From the NCBI GenBank assembly GCA_963796675.1, contig CAWCMS010000008.1, positions 434,001 to 498,000 on the forward strand: DNA of 64,000 bases. The letters are read 5' to 3'. Under the pieces are notes generated by a model. The model ran no database searches and was not told where the DNA came from. It worked only from the letters and a program-made list of their open reading frames with translations. Of the stretch, positions 9,349 to 18,298 are shown in pieces. Source of the stretch: CAWCDJ01 sp963796675 (GTDB taxonomy: Bacteria > Acidobacteriota > Terriglobia > Bryobacterales > Bryobacteraceae). The position numbers and the translations under genes are program-made. The number at the start of each line of letters is the position of its first letter. The first letter of the stretch is position 1.

Positions 9349-9879
9349 ATGTCGCAGATCACTTATCAGATTGATTCGAGCCACTCGGCGGCGCACTTCA
9401 GCGTACGCCACATGATGATCGCCAACGTGCGGGGAGAATTCAGCAAGGTCTCCGGTACGATCGCCTTCGATCCGGACAACCCGGCGAATTCCAAGGTCGA
9501 TGCCACGATCGATGCTGCCTCCATCGTCACGCGCGATGCGCAGCGCGACGCACACCTGCGCAGCGCGGACTTCCTGGACGCGGAGAAGTTCCCGGTCCTG
9601 ACGTTCCGCAGCAAGTCGGTCAGCGGCGAGCGGGGCGACTGGAAGATGACCGGCGACCTGACGATCCGCGGGATCACGCGGGAAGTCACGCTGGATGTGG
9701 AGGGGCCCACTCCGGAGGCCCGCGATCCGTGGGGTGGAGCGAGAATCGGCGCCACCGCCACCGGCAAGCTGAACCGCAAGGATTTCGGACTCACCTGGAA
9801 CACGGCGCTCGAAACCGGCGGCGTGCTGGTGGGCGACGAAGTGAAGCTCACGCTGGACGTGGAAGGCGTCCGTCAGTAA
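9349..9879 (+). CDS. YceI family lipid-binding protein
   Basis: A 176-residue lipocalin-like barrel that binds isoprenoid chains in characterised members. Diagnostic stretches are YQIDSSHSAAHFSVRHMMI, RDAHLRSADFLDAEKFP, then GDLTIRGITREVTLDVE and the C-terminal GDEVKLTLDVE. There is no signal peptide, so it is predicted to be cytoplasmic, unlike periplasmic E. coli YceI. The start is supported by GGAGGG six bases upstream. It forms a short operon with the MarR gene. Confidence 0.95.
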   Translation: MSQITYQIDSSHSAAHFSVRHMMIANVRGEFSKVSGTIAFDPDNPANSKVDATIDAASIVTRDAQRDAHLRSADFLDAEKFPVLTFRSKSVSGERGDWKMTGDLTIRGITREVTLDVEGPTPEARDPWGGARIGATATGKLNRKDFGLTWNTALETGGVLVGDEVKLTLDVEGVRQ

Positions 9880-9888
9880 GTTCGACGG

Positions 9889-10280
9889 CTACGGGATTTC
9901 GACCGTAAACTCACCCGGCGTGACGAATGAGATGACGCCGGCCCAGTTGCACATCAACTTGGACACGTTGTCGAGCGCGGGCATGTTGGCGATCAGGTCG
10001 GTGACCGCGCCCGGCACCCAGGGTGCGGGTGTGACCGGAATGCACGGCATCGGGGTGAGGACTCCGAGAGCCGCCGCAGTGGCTGCGGCCACCATGGGGT
10101 TCGCGGGCGATATGCACAGTCCGAACGGCATGATGTTGACCATCGGAATGTGATCCATGATGTTGGCGTCCGGCATCATGTTGGTGAACACCTTGTTCGT
10201 CGGCAGTACCACCAGGGAACTGGGCGCCATTCCCATAGTGCACATGCATCGAGCGCTCCCATGCAGACCTGATTCGGCAT
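9889..10280 (-). CDS. DUF4280 / PAAR-like protein, frameshifted near its start
   Basis: This small cysteine- and methionine-rich protein matches the PAAR-like DUF4280 family: MGMAPSSLVVLPTNKV, then IMDHIPMVNIMPFGLC, VLTPMPCIPVTPAPWVPG and LMCNWAGVISFVTPGEF. PAAR-like proteins cap secretion spikes or accompany T6SS effectors. A good ribosome binding site (GAGGAGGGGG) precedes ATG 10280, giving the beginning MPNQVCMGAL. That frame meets the main frame only if two extra bases near 10245-10255 (CTCGATGCATG) are removed, giving the family-like MGALMMCTMG. Otherwise translation could start at ATG 10245. It sits at the edge of the T6SS locus, convergent with yceI. Confidence 0.8.
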
Positions 10281-10370
10281 CGCTTCGCCCCCTCCTCGGG
10301 CGATGCAATATATTCTAACCGAGTCTCACAATCTGAGATAATAGCTAACCCGGTAAAGCGAGGTGTAAAC

Positions 10371-11138
10371 ATGCGAACTCCGATGACTTGGGTACTAGTC
10401 GCGGCAGCCGCCTGCGCCCAGGCGCAGCCACAGCAGCAGCCAAACGAGACGGGCGCGCGCCAGCTTTACTATTTCGCCGTCACGAAGAAAGATCCGCTAC
10501 CGCCGATCCGCAAGGAAGCGCCCGCGACTCCAGCCAACGGCGTGGTGCACCTGGGATTCCGCTATACCGTGGTCCTGGTCACCCCCGACACGAACCGGGC
10601 GCAGTCCGTCGATCCGGACCGCATCTTTCACAAAGGGGAATGCTTCGCGCTGCAGGTGGAGGCGAACCGTTCGGGGTACCTCTACGTGCTCGCCCGGCAA
10701 TCGAGCGGCGCCTGGAAGGCGATGTTACCGGCGCCGGAAATGAGTACCGAGAGCAACATCCTCGATCCGGGCCGCAAGATCCGTGTCCCCGCCGATTATT
10801 GCTTCGAGGTCTCGGATCCGCCCGGCTCGGAGGTCCTGACGGTCATCCTTTCGCGCGACCCGCACGACATCTACCAGTTGAACCAGGGCATTCACAACTC
10901 CGACGCTCCGTCCTCGGAACCGCGGCGCCAGCCGGCCACGATGGAGTTGGCCAGCGCCCGCCTGGTCAACAGCGAAGTGGAGCGGATGGCGCGCCAGTAC
11001 GGCACCCGCGACCTGCTGTTCCACAAGATCGAGAAGCCGCAAGACCCGGACGAACCTCCCTTTTCGGTCTACGTGGTGAACTCTTCGGACAGGCCCTCGG
11101 CGATGGTGATGACGAAGATCACGATCCGCCACCAGTAA
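10371..11138 (+). CDS. Secreted DUF4384-domain protein
   Basis: The product is 255 residues with a signal peptide (MRTPMTWVLVAAAACAQAQ). The DUF4384-like core runs from about 55 to 165: GFRYTVVLV, FHKGECFALQVEANRSGYLYV, then a Pro-rich turn and an ADYCFEVSDPPGSEVLTVIL strand. DUF4384 is frequently fused to caspase-like peptidases; here the caspase is a separate gene just downstream on the other strand. A role as a periplasmic sensor or partner of that protease is inference. The gene is convergent with the TPR gene at 11142, only three bases apart. Confidence 0.75.
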   Translation: MRTPMTWVLVAAAACAQAQPQQQPNETGARQLYYFAVTKKDPLPPIRKEAPATPANGVVHLGFRYTVVLVTPDTNRAQSVDPDRIFHKGECFALQVEANRSGYLYVLARQSSGAWKAMLPAPEMSTESNILDPGRKIRVPADYCFEVSDPPGSEVLTVILSRDPHDIYQLNQGIHNSDAPSSEPRRQPATMELASARLVNSEVERMARQYGTRDLLFHKIEKPQDPDEPPFSVYVVNSSDRPSAMVMTKITIRHQ

Positions 11139-11141
11139 TGG

Positions 11142-12332
11142 TTACCGGGCCCGGCGCGGCCAGCCTTCGACTTTGTCCCGATCCACGGTGATCGACATCG
11201 TGAACGGGCTCTTTGTAAATGCGTCCGGCACACCTTCGAAGGCGACCTCGGTCCCCGGGTCGGCCTCATTCGGAAACGGCGCGCTGAGTTTGAGCGTGAT
11301 CTCTTCGGTGTTGGGCGCACCGATCCAGACCACCAGTTCCTGCGGCCGCCTCGCGGGAGAGGATCGGATGAGTGTCCCTTTGAGCTTAGGAAGCGGTGTG
11401 TTGTGGACCGATTCCGCGAAATAGGCCTCCCCGTCCGCTGCTTCCAGGCGCTTTCGGAGCTTCTTCCACGCCGCCAGTTCGGGGTTCGTCCGCTCCAATT
11501 CCTGTTCCGCCTTGCGGTCGGCAATCGTCTGGGCGGATTCCACGTTGAAGCCGGCGGGCGGCTCCGGTGCGGCGGCCGCGTCCACTTGAAGCTTTTCCAG
11601 CCCTTCGGGTTCGCCGTGATAGGAAACGTAGAGCTTCTCGAGCAGCATGTCCACCTGCCGGCGCTGCCCTTCCGCCAGTGCACCGTCGTCGCGCTGGGCG
11701 GCGGCCCGCGCCAGATACCAGAACGCCGGCACCAGCTTCTCGGGAGTGTTTTGAAGCGCCATCACCATCCCGAGCCACGCGGAAATCTCGCCATCCTTCG
11801 GATTTTGGTGCAGGACTCCCGCAAACTCCTTTTCGGCCGCGGTGTAATCCCCTCGCTGCCACGCGACCCAGCCCAGCGCGCGGTGCGCCAGCAAGCCCGC
11901 GTGAGCCTTCTCGGCGCCGGCGGACGCTGGGAAATAGCCGTTGATTCCGGCGAGCAACTGCCGCGCCGCGGTCTCGCCGATCTTGAGCCGGTCGGGCGCC
12001 GCATCCTTGCCCGCGGGAATCAGCACGGTGCACCAGTACAGGCCCACGAAATTGTTCGGCTGCTCGCCGATCATCTCTTCGGCCATCGCCAGCATGCGGT
12101 CGCTGTTTCCCTGCGACTGGTATGCCTGCAGGTACAGCTCGCGCCGTTCCTGGCGCAGTTCCGATTGCGGATATTTCTGCTTCCACTGGTCGAGCAGCGC
12201 CAGCCGTTTCTGCGGCGCGGCTTCCGCACGGATCGACAGCACCAGGTCATATTCGCCGCGGTCCGTCCAATTGGCCCCGTGAAGCGTCGCCAGCAACACC
12301 AGGCCGCAAGCCGCCCTGCGTAGGATCTTCAT
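11142..12332 (-). CDS. Secreted TPR-like protein of the caspase operon
   Basis: The product is 396 residues. The start ATG 12332 overlaps the caspase stop by four bases (ATGA). A signal peptide (MKILRRAACGLVLLATLHG) is followed by helical repeats: EYDLVLSIRAEAAPQKRLALL, LLAHRALGWVAWQRGDYTAAEKEF and KDGEISAWLGMVMALQN. These fit TPR folds acting as a protein scaffold. The C-terminal 60 residues look like a beta domain (ELVVWIGAPNTEEITLKLS). No catalytic motif is seen. Tight coupling to the caspase gene suggests a shared complex in the periplasm. Confidence 0.75.
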   Translation of the reverse strand: MKILRRAACGLVLLATLHGANWTDRGEYDLVLSIRAEAAPQKRLALLDQWKQKYPQSELRQERRELYLQAYQSQGNSDRMLAMAEEMIGEQPNNFVGLYWCTVLIPAGKDAAPDRLKIGETAARQLLAGINGYFPASAGAEKAHAGLLAHRALGWVAWQRGDYTAAEKEFAGVLHQNPKDGEISAWLGMVMALQNTPEKLVPAFWYLARAAAQRDDGALAEGQRRQVDMLLEKLYVSYHGEPEGLEKLQVDAAAAPEPPAGFNVESAQTIADRKAEQELERTNPELAAWKKLRKRLEAADGEAYFAESVHNTPLPKLKGTLIRSSPARRPQELVVWIGAPNTEEITLKLSAPFPNEADPGTEVAFEGVPDAFTKSPFTMSITVDRDKVEGWPRRAR

Positions 12333-14287
12333 TGGACCTGCCTGCTCACTTTCATCCCCACCGTACTCAGGGGCTTTACTTCGACGTCCTGCTTGGCCAG
12401 CACCTTTCCGTCTTCGACCGTGCGGATCTCGTACTTGCCCGCAGGGACTTCCAGCTTGACCGGCACCTGGTTCGCCATCACCTTTCCATCCACCACCACC
12501 GCCGTCTCCCCCGTGCCGCCGTCGAACTGAAGAAAACCCGTCTCCGCGTCCAGGTGCAGTTGCAGTTCGTCGCCGCTGGGCTTGACCTCGAGAGTGCCGG
12601 AGGCCGGTCGAAATCCTTCGAGGCCGGCATGGATCGTCTGCTTCGTCGCATTCAGAATCAGGATGCAAGGCGACAGACAGTGCTGCTCCGGATCGCCATC
12701 CACCGTCAGGTTCGCTCCCGGCGGGTCGGTCGTGACCTTGACCGGAACGCCGGTGGGCCGCCGCACGTTGCTGGTATTCACGGTGCCGCCCGCCTTGCGA
12801 ATCAACAGGTCGCGGGAATTGGACGACGTGATCACTTCCACGTGAAAGAAATTCGGAACCGCGCCAGCCGGGGCAGTCGCAGACGGCGTGGCCCCAGGCG
12901 ATGCGACGGGAGTTGCGGAGGCCGCAACGACTGGCGGAGGAGTAGCCGCCGCGCTCAGATCCTTGACCCAACGCGACAGATCGACTGGAGTCGCCGCCAG
13001 AAAGCGCTTTCCGGCTTCGAAATCGGGCGCTCCGAAGCGCACACTGTGAAAGATCTCGGAGATCGGCGGCGGCTGCGGCGGCGGACTCTGCAATTCCTTC
13101 CCCGCCTCCGGATAGACCGCGGCCAGCTCTTTCAGCATGGCATCGGCTTTGCGGATCTGAGCGGTTGTACCGCGGACGCGAATCGCTTTGAGCAGGCGGA
13201 CCGCCTCGTCCAGCCGGTCGTCGAGCAGATCGGCCGCAACGCCCCGAAATGCCGCATCGATCGCGAACAGGTCGAGCCCGTAGGCCTTGTCGTAGAGCCC
13301 CGCCGCGGCCTTGTAATCCGCAGCCTCGAAGTGAACCTGGGCATCTTTGCGGGCTTCCAGGTAGGGCAGTTTGGCGTTGGCGGTCTCTTCCAGGCTGCCG
13401 CCCGGTTTCTTCTTGAGAACCTGGTTCACCAGATCGATCGCCTGCTGCCAGTCCTCGTGCTGTTCGCGCAGTTTGGCGTCTTCCATCCACTTTTCCACCA
13501 GGGTGGGATCGGTCTCGGTGTCCAGATTGGATGGCGGATGGAAATAAAAGCGGCTGGTGGGGCTGCCGAAAATCGTCGGGTTCTGGCGGTTGTCGGTCTC
13601 CTGCAGGACGCGCTTGGTCACGCGCGCCACCACATCGCTGATGGGCAGGCCGGGTTGCGCCACCAGGTCGGCCAGGGCCTCGGTGAAGTAGCTGTTGCGT
13701 CCGCCGGGATTATCCGCCGCCACATTGTTGGCATTGGTGGAGTAGATCACCAGCGAATCGCCGCCCGCGTCCGGTGGAATCGCGAGGCCGGACTGCAGCG
13801 ATTGCGCTTCCGTCATCGGATTACTGCGGCAGGCATCCAGGATAAAAATGCTGCGCTTGTGCCGGACGCGTTTCAAAGAGTCGATCACCAGGTTGAACGG
13901 GAAGCAGCGGAACTTGGAAAGCGTGATCGTATTTCCGGGCTCGAAATCGACGGGGACCAGCAGGTTCTCGTTTTCGATCTGCACGCCGTGTCCGGCGTAG
14001 TAAAACAGCGCCGTATCGTCGGGTCCCAACTGACCCAGGAACTGCGCCAGGGCCTCTTCCATCTCGGCCTTCTTGGCGTTCTCCTTGAGAATCGTCTGGA
14101 AGCCGGACGCCTTGAGCACCTTATCCATCAGCCGCGCATCGTTGATGGCGTTCTGCAGAGGACGAGTCAGGTACGCGTCATTGCCGATGATGAGCGCGAT
14201 GCGCTTGCCTTCTTCCTGCGGAGCGGCCGCCGCGTTCACGGCCAGGATGGAAAGCAGGGCACCCGAGAGCAGTAGGGAAACTCGCAT
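12329..14287 (-). CDS. Secreted caspase-like peptidase (C14) with TPR and PEGA-like domains
   Basis: The product is 652 residues. A signal peptide (1-22) is followed by a peptidase C14 domain (about 28-265) with catalytic His100 in FYYAGHG and Cys153 in ILDACRSNP. Substrate-pocket acidic residues follow. A helical TPR-like region spans about 280-420. Then come a Pro/Ala linker and PEGA-like beta segments near 530-650 (VPVKVTTDPPGANLTVDGDP, LEVPAGKYEIRTVEDGKVL). Bacterial metacaspase-type enzymes cleave after basic or acidic residues and take part in stress, maturation or immunity. The catalytic dyad is intact. It is co-transcribed with TPR proteins on both sides, about 2.5 kb from the T6SS genes. 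Confidence 0.92.
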   Translation of the reverse strand: MRVSLLLSGALLSILAVNAAAAPQEEGKRIALIIGNDAYLTRPLQNAINDARLMDKVLKASGFQTILKENAKKAEMEEALAQFLGQLGPDDTALFYYAGHGVQIENENLLVPVDFEPGNTITLSKFRCFPFNLVIDSLKRVRHKRSIFILDACRSNPMTEAQSLQSGLAIPPDAGGDSLVIYSTNANNVAADNPGGRNSYFTEALADLVAQPGLPISDVVARVTKRVLQETDNRQNPTIFGSPTSRFYFHPPSNLDTETDPTLVEKWMEDAKLREQHEDWQQAIDLVNQVLKKKPGGSLEETANAKLPYLEARKDAQVHFEAADYKAAAGLYDKAYGLDLFAIDAAFRGVAADLLDDRLDEAVRLLKAIRVRGTTAQIRKADAMLKELAAVYPEAGKELQSPPPQPPPISEIFHSVRFGAPDFEAGKRFLAATPVDLSRWVKDLSAAATPPPVVAASATPVASPGATPSATAPAGAVPNFFHVEVITSSNSRDLLIRKAGGTVNTSNVRRPTGVPVKVTTDPPGANLTVDGDPEQHCLSPCILILNATKQTIHAGLEGFRPASGTLEVKPSGDELQLHLDAETGFLQFDGGTGETAVVVDGKVMANQVPVKLEVPAGKYEIRTVEDGKVLAKQDVEVKPLSTVGMKVSRQVQ

Positions 14288-14296
14288 CGTCTCTCC

Positions 14297-16672
14297 TTAG
14301 CGGAACGCCACTTGCCTGGAGCGTCCGTCGAGCGTCAGGTCCTTTTCGCAGTTGGCCGAGACCAGCCGGCCGTTGTTGTAGGTGTACTTGATCTTCGACG
14401 CTTTGCCGCCGCTCTCGATGGTTTCGCCCATCAGGCGGCCGCCCTGGTACTCCATGGTTCGTTCGTAGAATTTGGCGCCGCGCCGCTCGCCGGCCATCTG
14501 GTAGGCCTCGATCGCCTGAAGTTGCAAGCCGTCCCATTGGAACTCGAGGAGCGTATCGCCCGGAGTTCCATGCGGGTTCGAAATCTCCCGGGCTGCGCGG
14601 ACGCGGCCCGCGTCGTCATAAGAAACCTGGAAATAGTGGATGCGGTCCCAGACAAACGGCAGGAAGAATTTGTTGCCCGCCACCGCCACCGAGAGGTTCT
14701 TGCCGGTCAGTTTTGCGACCGCCAGCGGGTCGGCATAGGGACTGTTCGACAGCACCAGCGATGCTCTCTTGAGCGCCTCGTCCGGGTCGATGCCCGTGGC
14801 GGGCCTGGCGTCGTCGTAGGCTATGGTCGTCACTTGCGGAACTTTCTCCTCGTAGGCGAACGAGATCTTACGCTCATCCGTCACGTGTTCATTCTTGTCG
14901 AAGGCCGGGGTGATCGAGCGGAGCCGGTCGCCCGCCCATTCGAAGGTCACCTTGAGCTTATTCGAAGCGTCGATGTGGTCGATTTTCGGCTGAAAGGCGA
15001 GACTGATCGGGCAGTAGTACACATTCTCCGGCAGCCGCGCGCCCGACATCCAGTTCGGCGCGCCCTGCGTTGCCTTCACCGGAGCCGCGGCCGCCGCCAG
15101 CACGCGCCGGACCGCTACCCGCTGATCGGCGTTGGCGTCGAGCGTGTTCGAAACGTCGAGGTAGCGCCCCAGATATTTGCGTCCGTTCTCGGCGTCGCGC
15201 GTCACCAGCGAAGACATGCCGGCGTAGTAGAGCAGGTCCGCGTCGTCATCTTTGGAGCGCAGGCCCTGCAAAGCGAGGTTGTGCACTTTATTGAAGCTCG
15301 CATCTGTCCAGGATTTCTGCATCTCGACCTTCAGGTCCTTCAAACTACTGGTGACTTGAAAGAGCAATTCGCTTCGCAGCTGGTTCGCCGGTTTTCGCTC
15401 CTCTTCAATCGCGCGAAGGTCGTACTGATCCAGCACCGCCAGGGCGCTCGAGATCTCGCGCATGGAGCCCAGAATTTCGGCCTTCTTGAGCAGGACCTTC
15501 AAATTTTCCGGGTCCACCAATTCCGCCAGGTTGACGCTCTTGAGTGCATCGTCGAGCTTGTTCTGCTCTTTGTACCGGGTGGCGAAGAGCAAATCCTTTT
15601 CGATCTCGGTGACCTGCCCCGGACTGAGCTGTTTGCGCTGCGATTGCCGGTCGATGGCAACACGCCGCGAGTATTCCGCCCACGCCAGCGAGACTTTCGT
15701 CTGCAGTTCGGAGTTGGCCGGCTGGCGGAAGCTGGCCAGCCGGTATTCGCGAAAAGCCGCACCGAATTCGTTTTCCGCGAAGCGCTCGTTCCCAAAACGG
15801 GTGTGCAATTGGAGGCTATCCTTGAGCGCCTGGTTCTGCTTCGCCGCCATCTCCGGGAAGGCCTGCTGATACTTCTCGAAATCGCGGTCCGCCAGCAGAA
15901 AAGCGTCCCATTCGTCGGCCGCGCCGAAGGCCCGCAGCACGGCCATCTTGCGATCCACCCATTCCCGCTGGTGTTTGAGCGCGGCACGCAGTTTCTGCTG
16001 CTCCGGATCCTCGGGATAGACGCCGGCCGAAAGAGCCGCGTACTTCAGCCCGCGGTCCAGCACGTCGACCCCGACCGTGCCGCTCTCGAACTGGTCATAG
16101 GGCTGACGCAAGGCCTGTTCCAGGTACTTCTGGAGAGGCGCGATCGCCGCGTTTCCGCGGAACGCCTTCACGGTGGCCGCGAACAGCTCCACCTGTGCCG
16201 GAAACGCCTTGCCTTTGCCACCGATCACCGCGAGAGCCGCCGAATCGGTGCACAGGCGGGCCAGTTCCTCGGCGCCGCCCGGCAGGAATGCTACAAACGA
16301 GGCGACCGGTACCTCAACTGGAACCTTATCCTTCTCGGTCTTCTTGTAAGCGATCCGCGCAGCCTGCCAGATGGGTCCGGCGGCACCGGAGGGATTCTTC
16401 AGGCCATCGGGAATCAGGAAGGCCATGGCGCCCTCTTCCCAAGCGCCGACCGCGCCGGAATCCGCGTCCTTCAGCAGCGTGCCTCCCAGCTTCAGGGAAG
16501 GCAGCTTACCGGGCGCGATTCGCGGCTGGGCGCCAATACCGAGGGCCTTATCCTTTCCATTGATGGAAACAGCGGAGGCCTCCGCGAACTGAAGACCCTG
16601 GCCCGTTCGCGAAACAAGAATCCCCGCATGAACGCTGGTGGCAACCAGCAAGGCAGACAGAAAGCGGCGCAT
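14297..16672 (-). CDS. Large secreted protein of the caspase operon, unknown function
   Basis: The product is 791 residues with a signal peptide (MRRFLSALLVATSVHAG). The first 180 residues begin with ILVSRTGQGLQFAEASAVS and read like a trypsin-like or chaperone-like beta domain without a visible catalytic triad. The middle (about 180-520) is helical and repeat-like (ENEFGAAFREYRLASFRQP, LLFATRYKEQNKLDDALKSV), consistent with TPRs. The C-terminal 250 residues are beta-rich (KVTFEWAGDRLRSITPAFDK, EFQWDGLQLQAIEAYQMAG). It lies nine bases upstream of the caspase gene and shares its operon. A divergent 20-base palindrome at 16761-16780 sits in its promoter region. Confidence 0.75.
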   Translation of the reverse strand: MRRFLSALLVATSVHAGILVSRTGQGLQFAEASAVSINGKDKALGIGAQPRIAPGKLPSLKLGGTLLKDADSGAVGAWEEGAMAFLIPDGLKNPSGAAGPIWQAARIAYKKTEKDKVPVEVPVASFVAFLPGGAEELARLCTDSAALAVIGGKGKAFPAQVELFAATVKAFRGNAAIAPLQKYLEQALRQPYDQFESGTVGVDVLDRGLKYAALSAGVYPEDPEQQKLRAALKHQREWVDRKMAVLRAFGAADEWDAFLLADRDFEKYQQAFPEMAAKQNQALKDSLQLHTRFGNERFAENEFGAAFREYRLASFRQPANSELQTKVSLAWAEYSRRVAIDRQSQRKQLSPGQVTEIEKDLLFATRYKEQNKLDDALKSVNLAELVDPENLKVLLKKAEILGSMREISSALAVLDQYDLRAIEEERKPANQLRSELLFQVTSSLKDLKVEMQKSWTDASFNKVHNLALQGLRSKDDDADLLYYAGMSSLVTRDAENGRKYLGRYLDVSNTLDANADQRVAVRRVLAAAAAPVKATQGAPNWMSGARLPENVYYCPISLAFQPKIDHIDASNKLKVTFEWAGDRLRSITPAFDKNEHVTDERKISFAYEEKVPQVTTIAYDDARPATGIDPDEALKRASLVLSNSPYADPLAVAKLTGKNLSVAVAGNKFFLPFVWDRIHYFQVSYDDAGRVRAAREISNPHGTPGDTLLEFQWDGLQLQAIEAYQMAGERRGAKFYERTMEYQGGRLMGETIESGGKASKIKYTYNNGRLVSANCEKDLTLDGRSRQVAFR

Positions 16673-16760
16673 ACGGTGGTCCCCAATCCCCTTGACAGAT
16701 CAGGGTCAAGTCTACCTGGATCGCAGCCCTAATTCAATCGGAACTAGTCCCGAAGTTGAC

Positions 16761-16780
16761 GGGTACGGGTACCCGTACCC
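16761..16780. repeat. Perfect 20-bp palindrome in a divergent promoter region
   Basis: GGGTACGGGTACCCGTACCC is fully self-complementary. It lies between the start of the minus-strand caspase operon (16672) and the start of tssK (16838). A perfect dyad of this size in a divergent intergenic space is the usual shape of an operator for a dimeric repressor or activator. Confidence 0.6.
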
Positions 16781-16837
16781 TTCTTGAAAGAAAAGAGATT
16801 CGCCTCTACCAGCCCACATCTGGTACTGTGATTCGAG

Positions 16838-18190
16838 ATGAAGCGATTGCAACAGGTGATCTGGACGAAGGGGACGTTTCTGACGCCCCAGCATCTCCAG
16901 ATCCAGGACCGGTTCCTGGAGAACCTCCTGCAATTTCAGATCGAAAGCCTGTCGTTCCGGCCCTGGGGATTCCGCACGATGCAGATCAGCCAGGAAGGGC
17001 TGGCCGCCGGGACGTTCGGTGTTTCGGGCGCATCCGGGATCATGCCGGACGGCCTGCTGTTCGATATCCCGGCTTCGGACGATACCCCGCCGCCAAAGCG
17101 CCTGTCGGAGTGCTTCGAGCCGGACCAGAAAACGCTCGACCTCTACCTGGCGGTCCCCCAGTACCGCGAGCGCGGGTTGAATGTGGCCACCTCGACGCGC
17201 GACGCGGGGTCGCGCTTCAGCGCCGAGATCGAAATGTTCCGCGACGAGAACTCCGGCATGGCCGAAAAGCCAGTGCAGGTGGCGCGCAAGAACTTCCGCT
17301 TCCTGAGCGAAGGGGAGAGCCGCGAAGGGTACTCCACCTTGCGGGTGGCGCGGATTCTGCGCACCGAGGCAGGCACGTTCCAATTGGACCCGCTTTTCGT
17401 GCCGCCCCTGCTCGATTTCTACGCCAGCGAGCACCTGTCGACCATCGCGCGGCGGCTGGTGGAGATCCTGAGCGCGCGCTCGGGAGCAATTTCCGGGATG
17501 CGGCGGCAGAAGAACCAGAGCCTGGCCGACTTCACCGCGGCCGATATCGCCAGCTTCTGGCTGCTCTACACGATCAACACGTCGTTCCCGATCTTCCGGC
17601 ATCTCTTCGAGACGCGCGGCGGCCATCCGGAGACGCTGTATTCGGCGATGCTGGCGCTGGCCGGCGCACTCACCACGTTTTCACCGACGCTCCGCCCGCG
17701 GGACCTGCCGCTCTACGATCATGACGACCTGGGCGGCTGCTTCACGGATCTCGACGAAAAGCTGCGGCTGCTGCTCGAGACGGTGGTGCCGGCGAACTTC
17801 GTCTCGCTGCCGCTGAAGCTGGTGCAGCCTTCGATCTACGCCACCTCGATCGACAACGACAAGTACCTAGTAAATACGAAGATGTACCTGGCGATCACCG
17901 CCGAAACCAGCCAGGCCGAGGTGGTCGGCAAGACACCGCAGCTCGTGAAGGTCAGCTCGGTAGGCCAGGTGGACCACCTGGTCCGTCAGGCATTGGCGGG
18001 CGTGACGCTCAACTACGTGGCATCGCCGCCGGGCGCGATCCCGGTGAAGATGAACCACCAATACTTCAGTCTGAGCCAGGCAGGGCCATCCTGGGAAGCG
18101 ATCCAGCGCGGGCGGAACCTGGCGGCCTACGTTCCGTCGGACCTCCCCAATCCGCAGTTGGAACTGATCATTCTGCTGCCGCAGACTTAG
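16838..18190 (+). CDS. tssK: Type VI secretion baseplate subunit TssK (copy 1)
   Basis: The product is 450 residues and matches TssK along its whole length: IWTKGTFLTPQHLQIQDRF at the N terminus, then VARKNFRFL, LPLARVIR-equivalent STLRVARILR, FWLLYTINTSFPIFRHLF, RPRDLPLYDHDDLGGCF and the C-terminal VPSDLPNPQLELIILLP. TssK is a trimeric adaptor that joins the T6SS baseplate to the TssLM membrane complex. This copy and the one at 20347 clearly differ, so they are ancient paralogs and not a recent duplication. It is separated from the rest of the T6SS genes by an inverted gene for a repetitive membrane protein. Confidence 0.93.
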   Translation: MKRLQQVIWTKGTFLTPQHLQIQDRFLENLLQFQIESLSFRPWGFRTMQISQEGLAAGTFGVSGASGIMPDGLLFDIPASDDTPPPKRLSECFEPDQKTLDLYLAVPQYRERGLNVATSTRDAGSRFSAEIEMFRDENSGMAEKPVQVARKNFRFLSEGESREGYSTLRVARILRTEAGTFQLDPLFVPPLLDFYASEHLSTIARRLVEILSARSGAISGMRRQKNQSLADFTAADIASFWLLYTINTSFPIFRHLFETRGGHPETLYSAMLALAGALTTFSPTLRPRDLPLYDHDDLGGCFTDLDEKLRLLLETVVPANFVSLPLKLVQPSIYATSIDNDKYLVNTKMYLAITAETSQAEVVGKTPQLVKVSSVGQVDHLVRQALAGVTLNYVASPPGAIPVKMNHQYFSLSQAGPSWEAIQRGRNLAAYVPSDLPNPQLELIILLPQT

Positions 18191-18206
18191 CCAAAACAAA
18201 ATTGGC

Positions 18207-18260
18207 CGCAGATAAACGCAGATGAAGACGGCTTGAAAAGGCAGTTTTCTTATCTGCGTT
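18207..18260. repeat. Intergenic inverted repeat of GCAGATAA/TTATCTGC type
   Basis: CGCAGATAA (18207-18215) is complementary to TTATCTGCG (18250-18258), and AACGCAGAT (18215-18223) to ATCTGCGTT (18252-18260). It lies between the convergent tssK and the repetitive protein gene, where it could act as a weak bidirectional terminator. Similar intergenic ATCTGCGTTCATC-type sequences are widely scattered in bacterial genomes. Confidence 0.45.
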
Positions 18261-18298
18261 CATCCGTGTTCATCGATGGCCTAAATTTGGTTTCCGTC

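Noticed and set aside
12122..14275. Long plus-strand open frame of 717 codons
   Set aside because: It lies antisense to the caspase gene, whose catalytic motifs are intact. The translation is Arg/Gly/Gln-rich, as expected from a high-G+C shadow frame.
14312..16732. Long plus-strand open frame of 806 codons
   Set aside because: It is antisense to the 791-residue secreted protein and has shadow-type composition with no recognisable domain.
16784..16837. Sigma54-type promoter before tssK (TGGTAC...TTCG)
   Set aside because: The second element is CG instead of GC at the required spacing, and it is too close to the start codon.
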